Shown one piece after another: positions 44,984 to 54,257 of a stretch of 64,000 bases of DNA. A program made the translations under genes and the position numbers. The notes below the pieces were generated by a model. That model was not told where the DNA came from. It made no database searches and was given only the letters and a program-made list of their open reading frames with translations. How positions within the stretch are numbered: position 1 is the first letter of the stretch; each line of letters starts with the position of its first letter. The stretch comes from an uncultured Oscillospiraceae bacterium (GTDB lineage: Bacteria; Bacillota; Clostridia; Oscillospirales; Acutalibacteraceae), in contig UQKB01000007.1 of the NCBI GenBank assembly GCA_900541565.1, positions 16,875 to 80,874 of the forward strand. The letters are read 5' to 3'.

Positions 44984-46081
44984 TTATAATCTGGTTTCCA
45001 ATATATCCGCTATGCGCCTGCAGGCAAAGCCGTCTCCATACGGGTTTGAAGCGCGGCTCATCGCATGGTATGCCTTCTCGTCCTGCAACAGGCTTTGCAG
45101 TTCGCTGTAAATTGTCTGCTCCTGCGTACCTACAAGCTTTAAGGTTCCTGCTTCTACACCCTCCGGGCGCTCTGTTGTATCGCGCATAACAAGAACCGGC
45201 TTCCCAAGAGAAGGCGCTTCTTCCTGAATCCCACCGCTGTCTGTCAAAATTAAATATGCACGGGCCAGAAAATTATGGAAATCCAAAACGTCCAACGGCT
45301 CTATGATTCGGATCCTGTCACAGTTCCCCAGTATGTCCTTTGCTGCCTTTCGCACCTCCGGGTTCATATGGATCGGGTAAATCACCTTTACATCCGGCGT
45401 TTGATCAACAATTTTTTTGATCGCACAAAACATATGAACAAGCGGCTTTCCCAGATTTTCCCGTCTGTGTGCGGTTAGCATAAGCAGCCTGCTGTCAGAC
45501 GCCCAGGCAAGCTGTGGGTGGGTATAATCCTTCCTTACAGTCGTTTTTAGCGCGTCTATGGCGGTGTTTCCCGTCACAAAAATCTGCGCAGCCTGCTTTC
45601 CTTCTTTCAGCAGATTTTCTTTTGCAAGCTGCGTAGGCGCAAAATGGTAAGCTGCCACAATCCCCACTGCCTGCCGGTTAAATTCTTCCGGGTACGGAGA
45701 ATAGATATTATACGTGCGCAGCCCTGCCTCTACATGTCCAACGGGAATCTGCAGATAAAAGCAGCAAAGCGCCGTCACAAAGGTTGTTGACGTGTCGCCA
45801 TGTACAAGGACAACGTCCGGCTTTTCTTTTTCCAGCACGCCTCTTACGCTGCGCAGCAGGTTTTCGGTAATGTCAAACAGACTCTGCTGCGCCTTCATAA
45901 TGTTCAGATCATAATCGGGCTCTACCTGGAACGCCGCCAGCACCTGGTCGAGCATTTGCCTGTGCTGTCCACTGACACAAACTTTTACATCAAAAGCGGC
46001 GCGCTGCTTCAATTCATTGACCAACGGGCACATTTTAATCGCCTCCGGCCTTGTTCCAAATACCAGTAAAATCTTTTTCAT
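44984..46081 (-). CDS. wecB: UDP-N-acetylglucosamine 2-epimerase
   Basis: 365 residues from ATG 46081 with GGGAG 8 bases upstream. Motifs: FGTRPEAIKMCPLV, GQHRQMLDQ, VHGDTSTT, HVEAGLRTYN, TAHRRENLG, DSGGIQEEA and RDTTERPEGVEAGT. It makes UDP-ManNAc, so the polysaccharide very likely contains ManNAc or a derivative. Cytosolic precursor enzyme. Confidence 0.95.
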   Translation of the reverse strand: MKKILLVFGTRPEAIKMCPLVNELKQRAAFDVKVCVSGQHRQMLDQVLAAFQVEPDYDLNIMKAQQSLFDITENLLRSVRGVLEKEKPDVVLVHGDTSTTFVTALCCFYLQIPVGHVEAGLRTYNIYSPYPEEFNRQAVGIVAAYHFAPTQLAKENLLKEGKQAAQIFVTGNTAIDALKTTVRKDYTHPQLAWASDSRLLMLTAHRRENLGKPLVHMFCAIKKIVDQTPDVKVIYPIHMNPEVRKAAKDILGNCDRIRIIEPLDVLDFHNFLARAYLILTDSGGIQEEAPSLGKPVLVMRDTTERPEGVEAGTLKLVGTQEQTIYSELQSLLQDEKAYHAMSRASNPYGDGFACRRIADILETRL

Positions 46082-46196
46082 AGCCACTCTCCCATGTACT
46101 GTTGGGTCTTTTCCTTCCCGCATAAAGTGCCGGTTACAAAGCTTATTCATATAGATAGCCTCGCCTGTTTCATAGGCGCAGATGCTTTTCTATCCG

Positions 46197-46934
46197 CTAT
46201 TCCTGCTCGTTCTGCCCCCGCAGCTTATTGCGCAGCGCAACCAGGTTTTTCTTTCCAATTCCCGCCGTAATTACCCTTTTGATGGTCTTTTTCATCTGGG
46301 TCTTCCACGGAAGCCACGTTGCATAAAAGTGGTGTGCGCAAATAGAATTTTCCGTTTTTTCCATAACACAATTGCCATAATCATAGGGTGAAAAATATTC
46401 CTTCGGATATATAGCAATTCCATCGGGCAGAAGCTGAAATGTATTATCCCGGACAAGCCCCTGCTTTTCCAGCAAAGCGGTAAGGCGTTCTACATTTGTC
46501 ACCATATTCATCCCGCCATCGGCCGTTTCAAAAGAGGCGCCTTCGTATTCCTGTTCAAACAGCCGCAGAATGCTGTGCCCCTTTTCGCAGGCTATAAAGC
46601 TCGTAGCAACCCAGTTTCTGTATTCAAACCCCAAAACACAGCGGTGCTCCAGCACACTGTCAAAGGGTTTAAAAACCTCCACATCCGTATCCATGTAAAT
46701 TCCGCCATATTCCTGTAACGCCTTAATCCTGGCTACATCGCTTACAAAGGCGTACTTCCTGCACGCGTAAGCCTGCCTTGTATAGGAATACGCATTCACA
46801 TCAAAACTCTGCTCATCCCAACGCATAATGGTATAACCGGGGAGCTGCCGCTTCCAGGACTCCATACATTTTTGCAGCTTTTCCGGCATATCTGCGCCGC
46901 CAAACCAGCAATAATGAATGATCTTGGGAATCAT
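46197..46934 (-). CDS. Glycosyltransferase, GT32-like (a)
   Basis: 245 residues. N-terminal IPKIIHYCWFGG and the catalytic DXD in YGGIYMDTDVEVF are the hallmarks of the GT32/Gly_transf_sug family (OCH1-like). C-terminal HHFYATWLPW is also typical. Overlaps the GT4 gene upstream by 4 bases. A second, AT-richer family member lies at 50866-51573. Confidence 0.9.
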   Translation of the reverse strand: MIPKIIHYCWFGGADMPEKLQKCMESWKRQLPGYTIMRWDEQSFDVNAYSYTRQAYACRKYAFVSDVARIKALQEYGGIYMDTDVEVFKPFDSVLEHRCVLGFEYRNWVATSFIACEKGHSILRLFEQEYEGASFETADGGMNMVTNVERLTALLEKQGLVRDNTFQLLPDGIAIYPKEYFSPYDYGNCVMEKTENSICAHHFYATWLPWKTQMKKTIKRVITAGIGKKNLVALRNKLRGQNEQE

Positions 46935-48136
46935 AGCGACCCCTCCTCCAAACGGTAAATTTTCTCTACTTCTGCGCGGTTGCTGTAATCTGCCTGCGCA
47001 CAGTTTTCACCAAGGCGACGCAAGCTTTCCGGGTCGTCAAGCAGCTTTTCAAGCGCCTGGGCGCAGCCATTGTTGTCCATAGGCACAATCATGCCGTCCA
47101 CACCGTCTGTTAACTGGCTTTTCGCTGTCGCAAAGTTTGCAATCGCTACCGGCTTGCAAAGCATTTGCGCTTCCCGCACCGTAACGGCCTTTCCCTCTGC
47201 GCGCGAAGGCTGCACATACAGGTCACAGCTTTCTATATAAGGGTACGGGTTGACCTTCTTTCCAAGCAATATCACATGCCGCTCTACACCGCATTGCCTG
47301 ATTTTTTCTTTTATCAGCTGCTCATCTGCACCATACCCAATGATATACCATTTTACACTGCATCCCTTTTCAAGCATGCGCCTGCATATATCGGGTACAT
47401 TGTCAAAATTTTTTTCCTTTGTAAAGCGGCCGACTGAGCACAAAATTTTATACCTGCCCGAAAGATCCATTTCCTTTGAAACGTCTGCCTGCCGCGCCTG
47501 CTGCCGAACAAAAGCAGGCGACAAAATATTTTCCACCGTAATGGCTTTTTTCTTATATTGCGGATATTTCTGCACAAAAATATTTGTACATTCCTGTGAC
47601 ACGTTGACGATATAATCCAGCCGGTCATATACCTGCCTGTCCATTTTGGGATTCGGCGCAAGCTGGCCGTAATCGGTATGAATCCATCCAAGCTTTATCT
47701 TTGCCGTAACCTTTTTTACAAGAATATCATGTATACCCAAAAAGCCAATGGCAATATCGTATGTACCTTCAATTTTCGGAAGCAAGGGCAAAATACAGCG
47801 TGTATTATTCTGCAGGGATACCCAAACCGTTTTTTTAATAGAATGTCTTTTACAATACAGCCGGGTTTTCACCTTTGCAATCAGCCTTGCAACGCCAAAC
47901 AAGAACCTTTTGCTGCACAAAAGGTTCTTGATCGGGCGGTCAAGCGTATCGTACTGCGGCATATAAGGAAGTATACGGACCTGCTTGGGAATAAAGGGCA
48001 AAAATTCCCCCTCATGCCTGTACAAAAGCAAGTCCACCTGATATTTTGTATAATCTATTGCAGAAAGCAGGCCAATCAGGCTCCTTTCCGCACCTCCAAT
48101 ATACATAGATGTCATGGTAACTAAAATCTTTTTCAT
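46931..48136 (-). CDS. Glycosyltransferase, GT4 family (b)
   Basis: 401 residues: SMYIGGAERSLIGLL at the N-terminus, CSVGRFTKEKN and donor motif PSRAEGKAVTVREAQMLCKPV. Similar layout to the GT4 at 42518-43708. The coding sequence contains a perfect 12-bp inverted repeat at 47900-47930 that could affect transcription through the long operon. Confidence 0.9.
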   Translation of the reverse strand: MKKILVTMTSMYIGGAERSLIGLLSAIDYTKYQVDLLLYRHEGEFLPFIPKQVRILPYMPQYDTLDRPIKNLLCSKRFLFGVARLIAKVKTRLYCKRHSIKKTVWVSLQNNTRCILPLLPKIEGTYDIAIGFLGIHDILVKKVTAKIKLGWIHTDYGQLAPNPKMDRQVYDRLDYIVNVSQECTNIFVQKYPQYKKKAITVENILSPAFVRQQARQADVSKEMDLSGRYKILCSVGRFTKEKNFDNVPDICRRMLEKGCSVKWYIIGYGADEQLIKEKIRQCGVERHVILLGKKVNPYPYIESCDLYVQPSRAEGKAVTVREAQMLCKPVAIANFATAKSQLTDGVDGMIVPMDNNGCAQALEKLLDDPESLRRLGENCAQADYSNRAEVEKIYRLEEGSL

Positions 48137-48157
48137 ACTACCGCCCTGCTGTAAAAA

Positions 48158-48700
48158 TCACTGGATTTCCCTGACCCGCAGCGTTCTGTCCTGCGTAACG
48201 ATCGAGCCGTCGGGGATTACGCCGCGCACTACGCAGCCTGCGCCGATCACACAGTTCTTCCCAATTTTTGTATCCTTAAGGATCACCGCATTTGCGCCAA
48301 TCCAGCTGTTTTCTCCTATGTATATTTCTCCGCAGCTGTGAACGCTTGTGCATACGCCTTTCTCTTTGGAAAAGGTGTGATTATTATCTAAAACCGTTAC
48401 ATTTGGGCCAAAAATACATCCGTCCCCAATCGTAACGCGGTTTTGGCAGCTAATATAGGCGTTCACATTAAAATATACCCGGCTGCCCAGCGTAAGGCTG
48501 CCGCTTTTCCCTACAAAAACCGTCCCGTTCCGGCTGACACAGGTATTATACCCCAATAAAATATGTGCGCCCCTTTGGGTCAAAAAGGCAACGCCCGGCC
48601 CAAGCCTTTGGACATACGCAGCCTCAAATGCTCCTTTATGCCGGATTTTTTTCCCAAGTATTTTGAAAAAGGACAAGGCCATTACAAAATATTCCCTCAT
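48158..48700 (-). CDS. Hexapeptide-repeat acyltransferase 2
   Basis: 180 residues: LGSRVYFNVNAYISCQNRVTIGDGCIFGPN then DNNHTFSKEKGV and IGENSWIGANAVILKDTKIG, the LbetaH fold with the catalytic-His region (DNNHTF) of maltose/galactoside-type acetyltransferases. GGGAGG precedes ATG 48700. Adds acetyl groups to a sugar of the repeat unit. Confidence 0.88.
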   Translation of the reverse strand: MREYFVMALSFFKILGKKIRHKGAFEAAYVQRLGPGVAFLTQRGAHILLGYNTCVSRNGTVFVGKSGSLTLGSRVYFNVNAYISCQNRVTIGDGCIFGPNVTVLDNNHTFSKEKGVCTSVHSCGEIYIGENSWIGANAVILKDTKIGKNCVIGAGCVVRGVIPDGSIVTQDRTLRVREIQ

Positions 48701-48729
48701 AGGTTCCTCCCATTTTCATCCGCCGTATA

Positions 48730-49824
48730 TCAACACAACGGAATATGCAGCACGTCGCTTTGATAAACATAGCCCGACGTATCCACAATAAAATAAATCA
48801 AATAACACACAATGCACAGCGCATAAAGCAGCGCGCGCTCCTTTTTTTCAAACGTCTTTTGCAACAGCCACGGCAGCAGCAGCATGCTATACATTGTAAA
48901 ATAAATTGGGATCCTTCCAATATAAATCCCGCTTGTAAAAGAAGACAACAGGTAAAAGCACGTCGTCACGACCGACATATTGATGCATATATCCATAATG
49001 GGCGAATCCAGCTGTACAATCTGCCTGCGCTTCCAAAATGCAAGCACACATGGAACGGCAGATATCACCACCCGGACCAAGCTGGAACCTCCCGTTTCCC
49101 GCATGTTGTCACCGTATCCCGTTGCGTCGGCAAAAAAGTCCGTAAACTGGTCTGCAAAAAACACACAGCCCAATATAACCACAATAAAAAACAGGATCTT
49201 TTTATTCCACGGCGGCCGAAATTTGACAACAAAATAAACGGGTATCAGCACCAGAACGGAATTGTGGATTGCAGATAAAATCACAATCAAAACAATATAC
49301 CGGACCGTCCTTTTTTCAAACAGCCAATCTGCAAACGCAAACAAAATGGCAACCACTAAAAATTGCCGGATACCGTTGATCATCCACATATACGTGCTCG
49401 TCGCAGAAAAAATAAATGCCGTAAGCGGAAAATCCACAGAATATTTATATAAGGTGCGCATCACGCACAAGCCGCTTACAGCGGCAATGGCAAACAGCCA
49501 TACCTGCGCGTCTGTAGATATAAGCGACTTAAACACGCCCGACAAAAACCAAAAGCCCCATCCCTTTTCAGCTGTATCAATATTTGCAAAGGCGTCAAAG
49601 AAAGAGCTGGACAGGCTGTTAAAATGGTCAACATACACGGGCGTATCTGCAATACCGCCGCGCAGCCCGCAAATCACAATGATATACCCAAAAATCAAAA
49701 GCGCAAAAAACAGCCTTGTGGTCTGCTGGTTATCCGTATTTAATTTTGATTGCGGCCGGGGGAAATAATAAGACACAACCCCCAAAAAAGCCGTGACCCC
49801 CAAAATAGACCAATAGATCGGCAT
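48730..49824 (-). CDS. EpsG-type polysaccharide polymerase
   Basis: 364 residues with about ten hydrophobic segments. Motifs of the EpsG family: GLRGGIADTPVYVDHF, EKGWGFWF and NGIRQFLVVAILFAFADWL. ATG 49824 is chosen because AGGAGA lies 8 bases upstream; an earlier frame start has no signal. Probable Wzy-like polymerase that joins repeat units outside the membrane, partner of the flippase at 39246. Confidence 0.85.
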   Translation of the reverse strand: MPIYWSILGVTAFLGVVSYYFPRPQSKLNTDNQQTTRLFFALLIFGYIIVICGLRGGIADTPVYVDHFNSLSSSFFDAFANIDTAEKGWGFWFLSGVFKSLISTDAQVWLFAIAAVSGLCVMRTLYKYSVDFPLTAFIFSATSTYMWMINGIRQFLVVAILFAFADWLFEKRTVRYIVLIVILSAIHNSVLVLIPVYFVVKFRPPWNKKILFFIVVILGCVFFADQFTDFFADATGYGDNMRETGGSSLVRVVISAVPCVLAFWKRRQIVQLDSPIMDICINMSVVTTCFYLLSSFTSGIYIGRIPIYFTMYSMLLLPWLLQKTFEKKERALLYALCIVCYLIYFIVDTSGYVYQSDVLHIPLC

Positions 49825-49844
49825 AGCGCATTCTCCTGCAAAGT

Positions 49845-50720
49845 TTATCTGGTTTTTATTTGAATGTATATATAAAGCGCAACACCAAACGGCAGTGCTA
49901 AAAGCGTCAGTGCCTTTTGCGGCGACTCCTTCACAAAATGCATCCTGCGCGCCAAAATCGCGCTTGACACATAGTGCACACAATTTTGGAATTTTGCTTT
50001 TGCAGATACGGCATACCGCATTTTGATCTTGCGCCACTGCATCCAGCCGTTCGGGTTCCTTTTATACTGATACAGCATCGTATTGGAAGAACCGTTGGGC
50101 TGGTATTCCACATTACAAACAATTTCGTTGAGCACCAGCATTTTATAATCCTGGTCGCACAGCAGGTATTTATAGGAAAGAGAAAAATATTTTTCTCCCG
50201 GATACACCGGATAAGGCGGGTATTGCTTGATAATATCTGTACGGTAAATCAGCTTTTTATCCCCTGTCCCCCCATGGTTATAATACCCGCTTACCGTCGT
50301 TTCCTGCAAATCCCCCAGGTCCTTTCCAATCACCTGGTTGTCAAAGGTCGCATCCAGCGCTATAATCCCGGCATATCTGTCGCTGCCATGCGCTTTCCAA
50401 AAGGAAAGTATTTTTTCCACCGCGCCGGGCGCCATCGTATCATCGGAATCTATACATACGTTCAGCGGCGTAGTTATATTCTCATATGCCGTGTTGTGCG
50501 CCGTGTGCATACCGCCGTTTTCCTTATAGATATATACAATCTGAAACCCGCAGTCCTCTTTTTTCCAGCTCTCAACCAGCTGCCTTGTATGGTCTGTCGA
50601 CCCGTCGTCAACCACCATCCAGATAAAATCCTTGTTCGATTGCGCGCAAAGGCTCTTATATGTTCTGCCCAGGGTATGCGCGCGGTTATATGCAGGTGTA
50701 AAAACGGTCAAGCTTTCCAT
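49845..50720 (-). CDS. Glycosyltransferase, GT2 family
   Basis: 291 residues, GT-A fold: TVFTPAYNRAHTLGRTYKSL, WMVVDDGSTD, and CIDSDDTMAPGAVEKIL with the metal-binding DSDD. A C-terminal hydrophobic segment (LALPFGVALYIYIQIK) may anchor it at the membrane. ATG 50720 has AAGGAG upstream. Confidence 0.92.
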   Translation of the reverse strand: MESLTVFTPAYNRAHTLGRTYKSLCAQSNKDFIWMVVDDGSTDHTRQLVESWKKEDCGFQIVYIYKENGGMHTAHNTAYENITTPLNVCIDSDDTMAPGAVEKILSFWKAHGSDRYAGIIALDATFDNQVIGKDLGDLQETTVSGYYNHGGTGDKKLIYRTDIIKQYPPYPVYPGEKYFSLSYKYLLCDQDYKMLVLNEIVCNVEYQPNGSSNTMLYQYKRNPNGWMQWRKIKMRYAVSAKAKFQNCVHYVSSAILARRMHFVKESPQKALTLLALPFGVALYIYIQIKTR

Positions 50721-50865
50721 ACTTTCTCCTTTTTCTTCATCCATTACTCACCATTTCTTGTAATTTGTATACGATCACAAATTTAGCGTCATCTAATTTT
50801 CTCATAGATTTTTGATATAATATTTTCTACTCCTACCTTATTTCATCTATACCCAATCAAATTTT

Positions 50866-51573
50866 TCACCTGCTCTGCTTTCTCAATGATGAAAAAATAT
50901 CTTTCCCAAACATTCTATGGATAGGTTTCATTATCTTTGTTCTTAAAACCGTCTTCTTATTTAACCAACTTTTCGCATACCAATGTATAGAGTAGGTATT
51001 CGTTGTTTTCCTTAATCTCCCGGTAGGATCGTCATAAGGATTAAAATAATCAATGGGAAATACAACAGCTCCTTTTATCTTTTGAAGTTCACCATTTTGC
51101 TGTAACCCCAATTTAAGCAACGCGTTGGTGTTTAATATGGGGCATCCAACTGTGCCATGCTTTCCATCCAACAAAACATCGTACTCTGCAAGCATCCGCT
51201 TAACAATTTCATTGCCAGATTCTGCACCAAAACCTAACCCGGTTGCTACATTTTTTTCATTTTCAAAACCAAAAAAAGCTTCACAGCCTAATAATGTATC
51301 AAAATTACGCACCAATTCGACATCTGTATCAAAATATATCCCACCATATTTATCTATAATAACAAGGCGCAAATAATCTGATAAAAACGCATATTTTTTC
51401 TGGTCATAGCACATTTTTGTATATGCGTTTGTATTTATATCAAAATTATCTTCATTCCATTCAATAATTTCATAATCTGGACAATATTTTCTCCAGCTTG
51501 CCAGACATTTCTTTGCTAATTTTGTTTTTTCTCCTCTGCCAAACCAACAGTAATGAATTTTTTTTGGAATCAT
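50866..51573 (-). CDS. Glycosyltransferase, GT32-like (b), AT-rich insertion
   Basis: 235 residues: IPKKIHYCWFGRGEK and YGGIYFDTDVELV (DXD). Clear paralog of the protein at 46197-46934, but its DNA and the flanks (about 50745-51600) are visibly AT-richer than the rest of the operon, and it joins a truncated acyltransferase at its start. This points to recent acquisition from another lineage. Confidence 0.9.
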   Translation of the reverse strand: MIPKKIHYCWFGRGEKTKLAKKCLASWRKYCPDYEIIEWNEDNFDINTNAYTKMCYDQKKYAFLSDYLRLVIIDKYGGIYFDTDVELVRNFDTLLGCEAFFGFENEKNVATGLGFGAESGNEIVKRMLAEYDVLLDGKHGTVGCPILNTNALLKLGLQQNGELQKIKGAVVFPIDYFNPYDDPTGRLRKTTNTYSIHWYAKSWLNKKTVLRTKIMKPIHRMFGKDIFSSLRKQSR

Positions 51574-51893
51574 AAATCATTCTCCTTCTTGTACACAGAA
51601 TGCAATATACTACTATACAATATGAACCAACAGCAAAAAAGCAAAAACAAATAATAGGGCACTAAAATACGAATAATCCTGTTTTTAAACCAAATTCTGT
51701 ACGACGCAGGCGCCGGCTTAAGCGCAAACAGAAAGCCGGAAAGCATCATAAACATCGGAACCCCTACGTTGAATATCTGACCGCTTTTCTGTAACAGCGC
51801 GCTGCCGGAAAGCTGTACGGCGTGACATAAAAAAATACAAAGCGTTGCAAATACCCGGATAACAGAAAGCGCATAGCTCGTTTTTTCATTCAT
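51570..51893 (-). pseudogene. Acyltransferase 3 family, C-terminally truncated
   Basis: About 107 residues: IRVFATLCIFLCHAVQL and FNVGVPMFMMLSGFLFA are the N-terminal signature of membrane acyltransferase-3 proteins (normally about 330-380 residues, ten helices). The frame ends soon after the third helix, where the sequence becomes the AT-rich GT32 gene. Most of the protein, including later helices, is missing, so it is probably non-functional. Start ATG 51893 overlaps the preceding stop. Confidence 0.85.
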
Positions 51894-53010
51894 GGACACA
51901 AGTGTTTGCATGTAAATAAAACGCCTCCAGCCACTTTACGTTTTTCTGAATATCAAACCCGGCCTGCGCAACCTGTGCGCACATATCCCGGCGTACATAT
52001 CCGTTTTGGAAACGCAGAATTTCCGCCGCCCAATCCTCCGGAGGGCGCGTAAGCGGCATCTGCTTTACATTTTGCGTAATCACGCACTGCGCCGGGATCG
52101 AATCAGACATCACGCACTGCAAGCCCGCCGCCTGCGCTTCTATCATCGTAACGGGGATCCCCTCGTTTAAAGACGGGAACACAAACACATCCATGGCCCA
52201 AAGCAATTCGGGCACGTCACTGCGCACCCCGGTAAAACGCACATCCCTTTCCAGTCCAAGCGCGCGCACCTTTTCCTTTACAGGCTCCATTAATTCGCCT
52301 TCCCCCACCAACAGCAGGCAGCTGTCCGGGCGCTTTTGCTTTACAGCATGAAATACATCTATTAAAAACATATGGTTTTTAACAGGGAAAAACCGCCCTA
52401 CGTGCCCAACTACAAACCGGCCCTCCAACCCCAAATCCTGCCGCATCTTCCGGGCTTGCTGTGCATTGTAGCTATAACGCGTTGCATCTATGGCGTTTGG
52501 CACAACGACCGCCTTTTTCTGCGCAAGCTTTTTTCCATACAGGTACAGCGCGGCCTCTTCCCCACAGGCAAAAAAGTCTGTGGCAACCGTGCGCAGCGGT
52601 ATACGCAAAGCCTTGCGGATCAGCCCATTGATCCCGCTTTCCGCTTTGGAGCTGTGCGAATGCGCAATCCGCACCGGAATATGGTTCTTCTTTGCAATTT
52701 TTAGCGGAAAGTAGCTTTTGCTGGACGTATGCGAATGCACCACCCTGTACTGCGGATGGCTTTTAAAAAAACGGTCCACATCCTGCATATACTCCCAGGG
52801 GCGCGCTTTGGTAAGCGGGCGGATCCTGCTGATCCTCCCCCCCAGCTGTAAAATTTCATCCTCATAATCGTACCGGCCGGGCGTAGTCAGCAAAAAGTCA
52901 AACTGTACCTTGCTTGTGTTTATATGCCTGTAATAGTTCATAATCATCGCTTCTGCGCCGCCCCGGTTCATAGAAGCCAGCATATGTAAAATTCTAATCG
53001 GTTCCTGCAT
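51886..53010 (-). CDS. Glycosyltransferase, GT4 family (c), EpsF-like
   Basis: 374 residues: ILHMLASMNRGGAEAMIMNYYR, HSHTSSKSYFPL, VGHVGRFFPVKNH and donor motif PSLNEGIPVTMIEAQAAGL. This is the pattern of EpsF-type capsular transferases. It follows a 111-base gap (53011-53121) that holds a short GCGGC-AAAT-GCCGC hairpin and no gene. Confidence 0.92.
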   Translation of the reverse strand: MQEPIRILHMLASMNRGGAEAMIMNYYRHINTSKVQFDFLLTTPGRYDYEDEILQLGGRISRIRPLTKARPWEYMQDVDRFFKSHPQYRVVHSHTSSKSYFPLKIAKKNHIPVRIAHSHSSKAESGINGLIRKALRIPLRTVATDFFACGEEAALYLYGKKLAQKKAVVVPNAIDATRYSYNAQQARKMRQDLGLEGRFVVGHVGRFFPVKNHMFLIDVFHAVKQKRPDSCLLLVGEGELMEPVKEKVRALGLERDVRFTGVRSDVPELLWAMDVFVFPSLNEGIPVTMIEAQAAGLQCVMSDSIPAQCVITQNVKQMPLTRPPEDWAAEILRFQNGYVRRDMCAQVAQAGFDIQKNVKWLEAFYLHANTCVHE

Positions 53011-53121
53011 ATCCTCACCGCTGTACTTTGTTCAATTGCGGCAAATGCCGCTTATATATCCTTTGTATTTTACAATAAATCCGCATATCCTGCAACTGTA
53101 TCCGCTTTATGGGAAGGCGAA

Positions 53122-54240
53122 TCAACAGTAAAACGCATATATATCCTTTTTCGTAGAAATCCCATTATTTTGTGGCAGCGGCAAATGCTTTAGCCCTTCT
53201 CCTGTAAACTGCCCGTTTTCAAAAAACGCAACCCTTTTCAGCGCCTGATACCACAAAAGCAGCTTGTCCATGCACGGCGTCTGCAGCTGTGCAAGCAGGG
53301 CAAAGCCCTTTAGTATACAAAGGCCGTAGGGAAAATCCTCCTCAAAATACCTGGAGTTGAGGTCAGGAATCCATTTCCCATCGCGCAAAACCATAGGTGC
53401 CGGGATCCCCTGAAAGCTTCGAATGCTTTTAATTTTATCCGTCATAGCCTGCACACTGTTGGCTTCATAATGCTTTTTTAACGACACAACGCCCGACAAG
53501 TCCATGCCGTCAAATGCTTTGCATATATTTTGCAGCTCCTGGTCGCATTGCAAAAGAATTTCAGAAGAAAAATTGTCCCACTGATCATAAAACCCAATCG
53601 GCGCATCCCAGCTCTTTCCCGCCTGATACGCATGAAAAAGGCCATAAAGCCTTGCCGTGTGCAGCACAGGGTTTGAAGGGGTTAGCGTTACTGTCAGGTA
53701 ATTTGCAAGGCCTTTGCAGGGAATTTCCAGCAGCCCTTCCAGCAATGCGCATGCTTTCGGCGTCCAATCCGCCGGAATCGCCGCCACCTGCAGCTGCGGC
53801 TTTGTGCTTAAGCAAGCAACAGATTTTCCATATTCCTTTACCCTTGCAATATACGGAACCCTCTGCAGCCCAAACACCCTGCAGCCTTTTTCAAGCAGGC
53901 TTTGGCAGTAAAATTCAACCCCGCCTGTTCCCGGTATAAACCCAACCGCCGCCCCGGGCTTGAGTAAATGAGCATAGGTACAAAATTTCCGAGCAATCAC
54001 ATTCGACGGCAGCGTTACAAAAACGATATCTGCTCCCGGCAATATTTTTTCGGGATCGTCTGTAACCGTCTGCACCTTTCCTGTGTATGTTGTATGCTTT
54101 TCCGTATCTTCCACATCAACCGTATGGCTCCAGACGTCCGGCCTGGATGTCAGCAACGACACCGCGCTGCCTTCCTGCCTTCCCAACCATCCAAGCAGAA
54201 CCGTGCCAATATTGCCGCCGCCAACAACACAAATCTGCAT
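53122..54240 (-). CDS. Opine-dehydrogenase-like oxidoreductase
   Basis: 372 residues. Rossmann start ICVVGGGNIGTVLLGWLG, then FVTLPSNV and GFIPGTGG, and a C-terminal helical domain with NPVLHTARLYGLF, the substrate-His motif of octopine/nopaline dehydrogenases. Such enzymes reductively join a 2-oxo acid and an amine. It lies 17 bases after the fused nucleotidyltransferase/PLP gene, so it may make or use an amine produced there. Substrate not deducible. Confidence 0.78.
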   Translation of the reverse strand: MQICVVGGGNIGTVLLGWLGRQEGSAVSLLTSRPDVWSHTVDVEDTEKHTTYTGKVQTVTDDPEKILPGADIVFVTLPSNVIARKFCTYAHLLKPGAAVGFIPGTGGVEFYCQSLLEKGCRVFGLQRVPYIARVKEYGKSVACLSTKPQLQVAAIPADWTPKACALLEGLLEIPCKGLANYLTVTLTPSNPVLHTARLYGLFHAYQAGKSWDAPIGFYDQWDNFSSEILLQCDQELQNICKAFDGMDLSGVVSLKKHYEANSVQAMTDKIKSIRSFQGIPAPMVLRDGKWIPDLNSRYFEEDFPYGLCILKGFALLAQLQTPCMDKLLLWYQALKRVAFFENGQFTGEGLKHLPLPQNNGISTKKDIYAFYC

Positions 54241-54257
54241 ACGCTGCCCCCCTGTGT

